DNA of 64,000 nucleotides. It comes from PALSA-911 sp963839645 (lineage in GTDB: Bacteria; Pseudomonadota; Alphaproteobacteria; Acetobacterales; Acetobacteraceae). A model generated the notes under the pieces. It was not told the origin of the DNA. It saw only the letters and a program-made list of their open reading frames with translations, and did no database searches. The DNA is taken from assembly GCA_963839645.1 (NCBI GenBank), contig CAWIVZ010000001.1:1116001-1180000 (forward strand). The letters run 5' to 3'. Positions 1 to 7,662 of this stretch are shown piece by piece; the first letter of the stretch is position 1, and every line of letters begins with the position of its first letter. The translations under genes were made by a program, and so were the position numbers.

Positions 1-1
1 C

Positions 2-1066
2 GCCGAGCGCCTGAAGGCGTCCGGCCGGCTCTACCCCTGCTTCGAGAACGAGGATGAGCTTCGCTTCAAGCGGGAGATGCGGCTCAAGCGCGGCCAGGCC
101 CCGGTCTACGACCGCGCCATGTTGAAGATGACGCCCGAACAGCGTGCCGCCGCCGAGGCCAATGGCAAGCGCCCGTACTGGCGCTTCCGGCTGACCGACA
201 CGACCGTCGCGTGGATCGACATGGTGCTCGGCCAGCAGATCGTAAAACTGCCGGCGGTGTCCGATCCCATCCTGATCCGTGCCGACGGGCAGCCCATGCA
301 CCTGTTCACCAGCGTCGTCGACGACATCGAAACCAGCACCACCCACGTCATCCGCAGCGCCGACCAACTCACGGCCACTGGGATCCAGATCGACCTGTTC
401 TCCGCCCTCGGCGTCAATCCCACACGGCTGAACTTTGGCCATCTGCCCACGCTGACCGACACCGATGGCGACAAGCCCTCCCGCCGGTTCGACAGGATCA
501 CGCTGCGCAGCCTGCGTGCCGACGGTCTCGAACCCGAAGCGGTCACCGCCTATCTGGCCCGCCTCGGCACCGCGAAGTCTCCGGCGCCCGCCAGCCTCGA
601 CCAGCTTGCCGCCAGCTTCGACCTGTCCCGCTTCACCCAGCCCGCCGCCCGCTTCGATGCCGGGGAGCTGTTGGACCTGAACCGCCGCGTTCTGGCCGCT
701 CTGCCCTTCGAGGCGGTCCGTGACCGGCTGCCCGCCGGTGCGACCGAGGGGTTCTGGAACCTGCTGCGCGGTCACCTGGACCTGCTGACGGAAGCCCGGC
801 CCTGGTGGGACATCGTCGCCGGCGCGATCGTGCCGCCGGTGATCGAAAATGCCCCGACGGCGCTGTTTCGCGCCGCCCTCGCCACCCTGCCGCCGGAACC
901 ATGGACCCGCGATGCCGTGGCGGCCTGGGTAAGCGGCCAGGAGACACCGGACCACGCCCTGCGCCTGGCGCTGACCGGCGAGGATCACGGTCCGGAACTG
1001 GCCGATCTCCTGCTGATGATGACCCGCCCTCGGGCCAGCGAGCGCTTGCAGGCCGCCGCGGCCTGA
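2..1066 (+). CDS. gltX: Glutamyl-tRNA synthetase, C-terminal part (5' end outside window)
   Basis: This charges tRNA with glutamate in the cytoplasm. The frame is open from the window edge, so the N-terminal half with the HIGH signature is missing. The first visible residues (GRLYPCFE, then FKREMRLKRG and PVYDRA) are typical of bacterial GluRS just after the zinc/insertion region. The C-terminal anticodon-binding domain follows to the stop. The KMSKS-equivalent loop reads DKPSRRFDRITLRSLRADG, whereas most GluRS have a KLSKR-type sequence: the second lysine is arginine and a proline replaces the hydrophobic residue. Many alphaproteobacteria carry two gltX paralogues, so this may be the divergent copy. 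The family call is firm; whether it is the main or second enzyme is not decidable here. Confidence 0.88.
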   Translation, partial: AERLKASGRLYPCFENEDELRFKREMRLKRGQAPVYDRAMLKMTPEQRAAAEANGKRPYWRFRLTDTTVAWIDMVLGQQIVKLPAVSDPILIRADGQPMHLFTSVVDDIETSTTHVIRSADQLTATGIQIDLFSALGVNPTRLNFGHLPTLTDTDGDKPSRRFDRITLRSLRADGLEPEAVTAYLARLGTAKSPAPASLDQLAASFDLSRFTQPAARFDAGELLDLNRRVLAALPFEAVRDRLPAGATEGFWNLLRGHLDLLTEARPWWDIVAGAIVPPVIENAPTALFRAALATLPPEPWTRDAVAAWVSGQETPDHALRLALTGEDHGPELADLLLMMTRPRASERLQAAAA

Positions 1067-1079
1067 CGGGAAAGCGGTC

Positions 1080-1832
1080 TCACGGCTCTTTCGGCGAGGG
1101 CCAGATGCCGACGATGTCGTATGTCGTGTCCCGCGCGGCCGGATTGCGGATCAGGCTCTGCTTGTAGTTCACCCGCACCCGCATGCCGCTTTTCAGGAAG
1201 TCCTGGGCGCATTTGTAGATGGCGCTGTCCAGGATCGACATCGCCAGAAACTGGTTGCCGGCATTGCCGAGCTGCAGGATGACCTCATAGGTCTTGATCA
1301 CGTTGCCGCGATCGCTGACCTTCGCGAGGTAGCCGACGCGCTCCCCGTCCGAGCGGGTGCTGCGCGTGGAGCCCTGAACCCCGCAGCCCTGCGGCGCGGT
1401 GGACGGATCGACGGGCTGCACCTCCATCACGCGGTAATCCGTGTCGCCGTTGATCCGGGTGAGCTGCAGCTTGATCTGGCGGTAATGGATGGCGACGGTC
1501 TTGCCGCTGGCCTGCTGCAGTTCCGGCAACTGGCTGCGTGACGCGGAATACTCCCAGGGGTTGGCGAACAGCACCTTGTCGCCTTCCCGCACCACCGTCG
1601 CGCTGCTGTCATTGCCCATCAGCAGCTCGCCCTCCACCGATTTGAACAGCGGATTGCCACGCAGGCTGACCTTGGACAGCAGGCCCATCCGCCAGCCCTC
1701 GGAATAGGTGTTGAAGGGCATGTAGTCGGCAAAGGCCGCGACCACGGCCCCGGCATAGAACAGCCCCCCCAGCACGACCAGAACCAGGGGGATGGACAGC
1801 CGCCAACCCAGCCGCGCGAACAGACGAAACAT
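1080..1832 (-). CDS. Hypothetical membrane-anchored protein
   Basis: I do not recognise a family. The 250-residue product starts with a short basic segment and one hydrophobic helix at about residues 13-35 (LSIPLVLVVLGGLFYAGAVV), which fits a signal anchor or uncleaved signal peptide. The remainder looks like a soluble periplasmic domain with two cysteines (in QGCGVQG and YKCAQDF) that could pair. It converges with gltX, 13 bp from that stop, and its start lies about 50 bp from the end of recX, which runs in the same direction. Function is unknown. Confidence 0.6.
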   Translation of the reverse strand: MFRLFARLGWRLSIPLVLVVLGGLFYAGAVVAAFADYMPFNTYSEGWRMGLLSKVSLRGNPLFKSVEGELLMGNDSSATVVREGDKVLFANPWEYSASRSQLPELQQASGKTVAIHYRQIKLQLTRINGDTDYRVMEVQPVDPSTAPQGCGVQGSTRSTRSDGERVGYLAKVSDRGNVIKTYEVILQLGNAGNQFLAMSILDSAIYKCAQDFLKSGMRVRVNYKQSLIRNPAARDTTYDIVGIWPSPKEP

Positions 1833-1879
1833 GGAAATCAGCCACTCCTTGAGCGGTCAGGACGCTTCCGCCGCGAGCC

Positions 1880-2536
1880 TCAGCCGCCTGCCGCGGCCGG
1901 CTGGTCCGGCGCAGCGGACAGCAGATTGTCCGCCTCGGCCCGCTCCATGTCCAGCGCCCGGCGCGCCACGGGCTGGGCGAACCCGGCCCGCGCCAGGATC
2001 GCCAATTCCTTCATGCGTCCCGGCGGATCGGGCCGCTCGCCGGCGCGGAACGGGCCGATCCGACGCTTGCGCGCCAGACGCACCGCCGCGGTCAGCTCGG
2101 CCGTCTGGCCGCCGATCGCCTCGTTCTCCAGCACGTCGCGCGCGGTCTCGGCATCGACGCCCTTGGCCGCCAGCGCCGCCGCCACCGCGCGGTGCGACCG
2201 CCCCGCACGGCGGAGGCTGCTTGCGCGCATTTCCGCGAATGCCGCGTCATCCACCGCGCCGGCCTGCGTCATGCTCGCCACGACCTCGCGGGCCAACGCC
2301 TTTGCCGCGGTAACGGCGGCCGCCACCGTGGCGCGATCCTGTTCACCTATCTCGTATCGCGATCCGGCCTTGCGGGCCCAGGTGTCGATCCGCTTATCCA
2401 GCACGCGCGCCAAAGCCGCCTGCGTCGATGCATAGCGCGCCAGATACGACAGGGCCGCCGCGCGCAATTCGTCCCGGCCCGGCGGGCCGCCCAAATCGTC
2501 ATCGCCGTCGGAATTCGCGCCGCGCCTGGAAGCCAT
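1880..2536 (-). CDS. recX: RecX-family regulatory protein
   Basis: RecX proteins bind RecA filaments and modulate recombination and the SOS response. The product of about 218 residues is made of helical three-helix repeats. After a basic, glycine-rich N-terminus comes a RecX-like first repeat (ALSYLARYASTQAALARVL, then RIDTWARK), followed by DDAAFAEMRASSLRRAGRS and a region in which AAALAAKGVDAE corresponds to the usual 'L..KGI' of the second repeat. A GTG at 2551 would add five residues; the ATG at 2536 is preferred. recA is not in the window. The long alanine-rich C-terminus is more diverged than in enterobacterial RecX. Confidence 0.75.
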   Translation of the reverse strand: MASRRGANSDGDDDLGGPPGRDELRAAALSYLARYASTQAALARVLDKRIDTWARKAGSRYEIGEQDRATVAAAVTAAKALAREVVASMTQAGAVDDAAFAEMRASSLRRAGRSHRAVAAALAAKGVDAETARDVLENEAIGGQTAELTAAVRLARKRRIGPFRAGERPDPPGRMKELAILARAGFAQPVARRALDMERAEADNLLSAAPDQPAAAGG

Positions 2537-2724
2537 GCGCGAGTATCCCACGCGGCCGGCGCGATGGAAACCGGAACGCAGGGCCGCTCTGCCCGGCTGT
2601 CATCGCCTGTCTGTTTGACTTACGGCCACTTCGCAGCCAAGAATTTCCGCTTCCGCCGGACCTGGCCGCGATCGTGCGCCCAGGCGATCCGCCGGAACAA
2701 AGAACCCGAGGTTTCGAGAAGGTC

Positions 2725-3921
2725 ATGATCTCCGCTCTGCTACCGAACTACGCACGTGCTGACCTCGCTTTTGAGCGGGGCGAAGGCGCCTGGCTGTGGA
2801 CGGTGGACGGTCGACAATTCCTCGATTTCGGGTCCGGCATCGCCACGGCTTCCCTGGGCCACGGCCACAAGCACCTGGCCGGTGAAATCGCCGCCCAGGC
2901 GGCCAAGCTGATGCACGTGTCCAACCTGTACCGGATCCCCGGCGCCGAGAAGCTCGCCGCCCGGCTGGTCGCCAATTCCTTCGCCGACAGCGTCTTTTTC
3001 TGCAACTCGGGCGCCGAGGCGAACGAAGGCATGATCAAGATGATGCGCCGGGCGATGTACGCCAATGGCAAGCCGGAACGCTACCGGATCATCTGCTTCG
3101 AGGGCGCCTTCCACGGCCGCACGCTCGCCACCCTGGCCGCCACCGGCAATGAGAAATACCTCGCCGGCTTTGGTCCCGTGGTGGAAGGCTTCGACCATGT
3201 GCCGTTCAACAACATGAACGCCGTGCGCGACATGATCGGGCCGGAAACCTGCGGCATCATCGTCGAACCGGTGCAGGGCGAGGGCGGTGTGCGCCCGGGA
3301 GACCTGCAGTTCCTGCGCGACCTGCGCGCCGTCTGCGACGAGTACGGCATCATCCTCGGCATGGACGAGGTGCAGACCGGCATGGGCCGTACCGGCAAGC
3401 TGTTCGCGCACGAATGGGCGGGCATCGAGCCGGACGTGCTGTCGTCGGCCAAGGGCATCGGCGGCGGCTTCCCGCTCGGCGCCGTGCTCGGCAAGGAGCA
3501 TGTGGCCAAGCATCTCACTCCCGGCACGCACGGCACCACCTATGGCGGCAATCCGCTCGCCTGCGCGGCCGGCAACGCCGTGCTCGATGTCGTGCTGGCC
3601 GATGGCTTCCTGGCCGACGTGGACCGGCGTGCAAGGGTGCTGTGGCATGAATTGGTGAAGATCGCGCACGACTTCCCCACCGTGTTCGAGGACGTCCGCG
3701 GCGCCGGCCTGCTGCTCGGCCTGAAATGCAAGCTGCCGCAAGGCGACGTGCAGGCGGCGTGCATCGCCCAGGGCCTGCTGGCGATCACCGCCGGCGACAA
3801 CGTGCTCCGCATCGCGCCGCCGCTGGTCGTTACCGACGCGGATATCGCCGAAGGCGTCGCCATGCTGCGCCGCGCGGCGCAGCATTGCGCGGAGGCAACA
3901 CAGAAGGCGGCGGCAAATTGA
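2725..3921 (+). CDS. argD: Acetylornithine aminotransferase
   Basis: This is a PLP-dependent class III aminotransferase making N-acetylornithine from N-acetylglutamate semialdehyde in arginine synthesis; many also act as succinyl-diaminopimelate aminotransferase. The product has 398 residues, normal for ArgD. Visible features are CNSGAEANEG (about 93-102), FEGAFHGRT (126-133), EPVQGEGG (181-188), GMDEVQTGMGRTG with the cofactor-binding Asp214, and LSSAKGIGGG with the Schiff-base Lys243. The open frame extends much further upstream, but ATG 2725 is chosen because GAGAAGG lies just before it and homology starts there. It overlaps argF by 4 bp, implying a two-gene arginine operon. Confidence 0.95.
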   Translation: MISALLPNYARADLAFERGEGAWLWTVDGRQFLDFGSGIATASLGHGHKHLAGEIAAQAAKLMHVSNLYRIPGAEKLAARLVANSFADSVFFCNSGAEANEGMIKMMRRAMYANGKPERYRIICFEGAFHGRTLATLAATGNEKYLAGFGPVVEGFDHVPFNNMNAVRDMIGPETCGIIVEPVQGEGGVRPGDLQFLRDLRAVCDEYGIILGMDEVQTGMGRTGKLFAHEWAGIEPDVLSSAKGIGGGFPLGAVLGKEHVAKHLTPGTHGTTYGGNPLACAAGNAVLDVVLADGFLADVDRRARVLWHELVKIAHDFPTVFEDVRGAGLLLGLKCKLPQGDVQAACIAQGLLAITAGDNVLRIAPPLVVTDADIAEGVAMLRRAAQHCAEATQKAAAN

Positions 3922-4886
3922 GCGCCTCGCTCAAACGTGGTGCGACGACAAGGGGCCGGTCACCCGACGCGGTGGCCGGCCCGCGTCACTTCATCGATTT
4001 GCGCGATTTCGACGGCGCCACCCTGCGTCAGATGCTGGACATCGCCAGCGGCTTCAAGGCTACCGGCGGCGTCACGTCCCGGCCGCTGGCCGGCAAGACC
4101 ATCGCGCTGATCTTCGAGAAGCCCTCCACCCGCACCCGCGTCAGCTTCGAGGTGGCGATGCGCCAGCTCGGCGGTGATGTGATCGTACTGTCCGGCAAGG
4201 AAACCCAGCTGGGCCGAGGCGAAAGCGTGGCGGACACCGCGCGGGTGCTGTCGCGCTATGTGGACGCCATCATGCTGCGCACCGACCGGCACGAAAAGCT
4301 CGAGGAAATGGCCAAATACGCCACCGTGCCGGTGATCAACGGCCTGACGGAATCCTCGCATCCCTGCCAGCTGATGGCCGACGTGCTGACCTTCGAGGAA
4401 CATCGTGGCCCGATCGCCGGCCAGGTCGTTGCCTGGTGCGGCGACGGCAACAACGTCGCCCGCAGCTGGATCGAGGCCGCCGTACGCTTCGGCTTCACCC
4501 TGCGCCTGGCAACCCCCGATGAACTGCGCCCGCCCCAGGCCTTGCTGGACTGGGCGGCTGCCGAGGGGGCGAAGATCGAGCTCACCGACGATCCGCAAGC
4601 CGCCGTCGCCGGGGCCCGCTGCGTGGTGACCGACACCTGGGTCAGCATGTCCGACGACCCGAACGAAAGCCGGCACAACCTGCTCGCACCCTACCGCGTC
4701 ACCTCCGCGCTGATGGCGAAGGCCGCGCCGGACGCGATCTTCATGCACTGCCTCCCGGCCCATCGCGGCGAGGAAGTGACCGCCGAGGTGATCGACGGGC
4801 CGCAATCGGTGGTGTTCGACGAGGCCGAGAACAGGCTCCATGCCCAAAAGGGCGTGCTCGCCTGGGCGTTGGGCGCGGCTCGGTAG
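3918..4886 (+). CDS. argF: Ornithine carbamoyltransferase
   Basis: This cytoplasmic enzyme condenses ornithine with carbamoyl phosphate to give citrulline. The protein of about 322 residues shows the carbamoyl-phosphate motif STRTR (about 70-74), SSHPCQ with the ornithine-side HPCQ residues, GDGNNV, and the C-terminal HCLPAHRGEE with its catalytic cysteine. The start is chosen as TTG 3918, which overlaps the argD stop (TTGA) and has AGAAGGCGG upstream; GTG 3972 just before the conserved GPRHFIDLRD is the alternative. It is followed directly by a large palindromic repeat that may act as its terminator. Confidence 0.94.
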   Translation: MSASLKRGATTRGRSPDAVAGPRHFIDLRDFDGATLRQMLDIASGFKATGGVTSRPLAGKTIALIFEKPSTRTRVSFEVAMRQLGGDVIVLSGKETQLGRGESVADTARVLSRYVDAIMLRTDRHEKLEEMAKYATVPVINGLTESSHPCQLMADVLTFEEHRGPIAGQVVAWCGDGNNVARSWIEAAVRFGFTLRLATPDELRPPQALLDWAAAEGAKIELTDDPQAAVAGARCVVTDTWVSMSDDPNESRHNLLAPYRVTSALMAKAAPDAIFMHCLPAHRGEEVTAEVIDGPQSVVFDEAENRLHAQKGVLAWALGAAR

Positions 4887-4887
4887 G

Positions 4888-5088
4888 AAGGAAGGCGAGG
4901 GGGCGCTGCCCCCCTCGACCCCCCGCCAGAGGCTCGCCTCTGGACTCCTTGTTATTTTCTATGAAATGGGCGGGCGATGGCGGTGCAACCAGCACCACCT
5001 AGCCCGCCCAATTCATAGAAAATAACCTGGGGTTTCCAGAGGGCGAGCCTCTGGCGGGGGTCCAGGGGCAGCGCCCCCTGGCCTTGCT
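4888..5088. repeat. Large nested palindromic repeat, copy 1
   Basis: Between the convergent argF and beta-propeller genes lies a large imperfect inverted repeat. The outer arms are about 4888-4948 and 5029-5087, each containing GGGGGCGCTGCCCC-like and CCAGAGGCTCGCCTCTGG-like sub-hairpins. Nested inside is a second inverted repeat with 25-bp arms, 4951-4975 and 5002-5026, differing at one position (GTTATTTTCTATGAA then TGGGCGGGC). A small GGTGC/GCACC hairpin sits in the centre. The outer family recurs at 20076-20206 without the inner 25-bp arms. It looks like a REP/MITE-type non-coding element inserted near gene ends and may also stop transcription. Confidence 0.85.
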
Positions 5089-5095
5089 TACCTAC

Positions 5096-6145
5096 CTATC
5101 CGCAAGCCAACGCATAGACGTCCCGCACATGTTGCGGCAGGGGGGACTCGATCCAGCTGGTGCCGCCGTTCAGCGTGCCAAAGACCTGGCCATGGCGGGA
5201 CACCGTGAAGATGATCTCGCTGCTGCGGTGGTGCAGCGCCACCGCCATCAGGGTGCTGGACGGCGTGACCGCCTCGTCGATCCGTTTCCAGGTCTTGCCG
5301 GTATCCTGGCTGCGATACAGCGACCCGAAGGTGCTGTTCGCCGCCACGGACAGGCAGGCATACAGGGTGCGTGGATCGTGCGGCGACACCCGGATGTCGC
5401 GGCCATAGGTGACCGGCGAGAATTTCCCGACCTCCATATCCGCCCAGGATTTGCCGTGATCGGCGGTGCGGAACAGGCCCATGCGCACGGCCAGGAGCAC
5501 CGCGTCCGGATCGGCCGCGGTCATGGCGATGGCATGCCCGTCCAGCATGCCCTCGGTCGGGTCGTCGCTGCCGATGCGGCTTTGCAGGTGCGGCAGATGC
5601 CCGAGGCGCAGCAGATCGTCCGTGCAATCCTGCCAGCTGTTGCCGCCATCGGTGCTGCGGATCACGCCGTTCACTTCCAGCGTGGCATACAGTTCGTTCG
5701 GCTTGATCGGATTGGCGGCGATCCGCATCACCCGGCAGTCGAATGCCATCTTGATGCGGTTGGGGATCTGCGGGTTGGGCAGGCGCTTCCAGTTGCTGCC
5801 CGCATCGTCGGAGCGATACAGCGCTACCGGCGAGCCGCCGGCGTACATCCGCTGCGGGTCATGCGGATCGATCAGGATCGACCAGACCTGCGTGTCCTTG
5901 TCCGGAAAGTTCAGCTTTTCCCAATGATCGCCACGGTCGCGGGAGCGGAACGGACCGTGATCGGTGCCGATGAAGATGATGTCGGGATTGTTCGGATCGA
6001 CCGTGATGGCCCGAACGCTGGTTTCCGGCAGCCCGTTGGTCAAATGCTGCCAGGTGCGCCCGGATGCTTCCCGCCGATAGACACCGCCGACGCCGCCATC
6101 CCGCGTGGTCATCGCGCCGACATAGACGTGTGTTGTGCTGGCCAT
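5096..6145 (-). CDS. BNR/Asp-box beta-propeller protein (sortilin/VPS10-like)
   Basis: The 349-residue product contains repeated Asp-box motifs of the S-x-D-x-G-x-x-W type: SRDRGDHW, SDDAGSNW, STDGGNSW, TADHGKSW and SQDTGKTW, plus a degenerate one in LNGGTSW. Together these predict a beta-propeller. No signal peptide is evident. Such proteins occur as photosystem-assembly-like factors, sialidase-like folds and sortilin-type propellers, and the sequence does not allow a choice; the sialidase arginine triad is not obvious, so glycosidase activity should not be assumed. It is the last gene of a leftward group, converging on argF across the palindromic repeat. Confidence 0.8.
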   Translation of the reverse strand: MASTTHVYVGAMTTRDGGVGGVYRREASGRTWQHLTNGLPETSVRAITVDPNNPDIIFIGTDHGPFRSRDRGDHWEKLNFPDKDTQVWSILIDPHDPQRMYAGGSPVALYRSDDAGSNWKRLPNPQIPNRIKMAFDCRVMRIAANPIKPNELYATLEVNGVIRSTDGGNSWQDCTDDLLRLGHLPHLQSRIGSDDPTEGMLDGHAIAMTAADPDAVLLAVRMGLFRTADHGKSWADMEVGKFSPVTYGRDIRVSPHDPRTLYACLSVAANSTFGSLYRSQDTGKTWKRIDEAVTPSSTLMAVALHHRSSEIIFTVSRHGQVFGTLNGGTSWIESPLPQHVRDVYALACG

Positions 6146-6222
6146 GTTCCTGCTTCCCCCGTGTTTTCCTTTGGAAAAAGGCTAGGTCGGGCAGGGCAGC
6201 GAGGCAAGCCCCGGCTGTGGGG

Positions 6223-7662
6223 TCAGGCGGCGGTGCCGCCCACCGTCAGCCCCGACAGTTTCAAGGTCGGCTGCCCCACGCCCACCGGCACGCCCTGGCC
6301 GTTCTTGCCGCAGGTGCCGATGCCGGGATCCAGCATCATGTCATTGCCGACCATGTCCACCCGAGTCAGCGCATCCGGCCCGTTGCCGATCAGCGTGGCG
6401 CCCTTCACCGGGCTGGTGACCTTGCCGTCCTCGATCCTGTAGGCCTCGCTGGCGGAGAACACGAATTTCCCCGATGTGATGTCCACCTGGCCACCGCCGA
6501 AATTCACCGCGTACAGGCCGTTCTTCACCGAGCGGATCATCTCCGCCGGATCATGCGTGCCGCCCAGCATGATCGTGTTGGTCATCCGCGGCATCGGCGC
6601 GTGGGCGTAGGATTGCCGCCGCCCGTTACCGGTCGGCGCCACGCCCATCAGCCGCGCGTTCAGCCGGTCCTGCAGGAAGCCGACCAGGATGCCGTCCTCG
6701 ATCAGCGTCGTGCGCCCGGTCGGCGTACCCTCATCATCCACGGTCAGGCTGCCGCGCCGGTCCATCAGGGTTCCGTCGTCGACCACCGTGACGCCCGGCG
6801 AGGCGATGCGCTTGCCGAGCAGGCCGGCGAAGGCGGAGGTGCCCTTGCGGTTGAAATCGCCTTCGAGCCCGTGGCCGATCGCCTCGTGCAGCAGGATGCC
6901 GGGCCAGCCCGGGCCGAGCACCACTTCCATTTCCCCGGCCGGGGCCGGGCGGCTGTCCAGGTTGACGACGGCCTGGCGGATCGCTTCGTCCACCGCCGCG
7001 CGCCAGGTCTCGGGCGCGCACATCGCCGTGTAGCCGAAACGCCCGCCGGTGCCGTAGCTGCCGGTTTCCCGCCGCCCGTCCTGTTCCATCACCACGGACA
7101 CGTTCAGCCGCACCAGCGGCCGGATATCCGCCACCCGGTTGCCATCGGCGCGCAGGATCTGCACCGCCTGCCACTCGCCGGAAATCGAGGCCATGACCTG
7201 TACCACCCGCTTGTCGCGGCCGCGGGCAAAGGCATCGATCTCCGCCAGCACGTCGGTCCGCGCCGCAAAATCCATCGCCGAGAGCGGGTTCACGTCGCTG
7301 TAGAGCCGGGAATTGGTCGGCCGCGGCGGCTCGGAGGCAACCCCCGAATGGCCGGATGCGATGGCAGCGACGGAAGCGGCGGCGCGGCCGAGTGCTGCAT
7401 CGGACAATTCGCCGGCATGGGCGAAGCCGGTGGCCTCGCCGGCGACCGCGCGCAGGCCGAAGCCCAGTGACGTATCGAAGCCGGCGCTGCGGATGCGCCC
7501 GTCATCCAGGCTGATGCTCTCGCTTTCCCGGTATTCCAGGAACAGCTCGCCGTCATCGGCACTGGCCAGCGCCTTGCCGATGTGGCGCTCGGCGCCGGCC
7601 CGGTCGAGCTCCGCGTCGGCACGTTCGAAGAACAGACGGTCGGTGACGGCGAGCGGGGTCAT
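6223..7662 (-). CDS. tldD: Metalloprotease TldD
   Basis: TldD pairs with TldE/PmbA to form a zinc protease that degrades unfolded peptides and matures modified peptides such as microcins. The 479-residue product has the diagnostic HEAIGHGLEGD (His259, Glu260, His263), followed by a C-terminal beta-rich domain containing ISPGVTVVDDG-like and DEGTPTGRT sequences. The length is normal. Its ATG overlaps the stop of the upstream histidine kinase gene (ATGA), so the two are probably translated together. No pmbA partner is in the window. Confidence 0.95.
   Translation of the reverse strand: MTPLAVTDRLFFERADAELDRAGAERHIGKALASADDGELFLEYRESESISLDDGRIRSAGFDTSLGFGLRAVAGEATGFAHAGELSDAALGRAAASVAAIASGHSGVASEPPRPTNSRLYSDVNPLSAMDFAARTDVLAEIDAFARGRDKRVVQVMASISGEWQAVQILRADGNRVADIRPLVRLNVSVVMEQDGRRETGSYGTGGRFGYTAMCAPETWRAAVDEAIRQAVVNLDSRPAPAGEMEVVLGPGWPGILLHEAIGHGLEGDFNRKGTSAFAGLLGKRIASPGVTVVDDGTLMDRRGSLTVDDEGTPTGRTTLIEDGILVGFLQDRLNARLMGVAPTGNGRRQSYAHAPMPRMTNTIMLGGTHDPAEMIRSVKNGLYAVNFGGGQVDITSGKFVFSASEAYRIEDGKVTSPVKGATLIGNGPDALTRVDMVGNDMMLDPGIGTCGKNGQGVPVGVGQPTLKLSGLTVGGTAA

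Noticed and set aside
4888..5088. Insertion sequence or small RNA gene
   Set aside because: No transposase frame and no promoter seen; a non-coding palindromic repeat explains it better.
5084..6442. Long open frame opposite the beta-propeller gene
   Set aside because: Low-complexity His/Arg/Gly-rich translation typical of the complementary strand of GC-rich genes; the minus-strand gene has clear Asp-box motifs.
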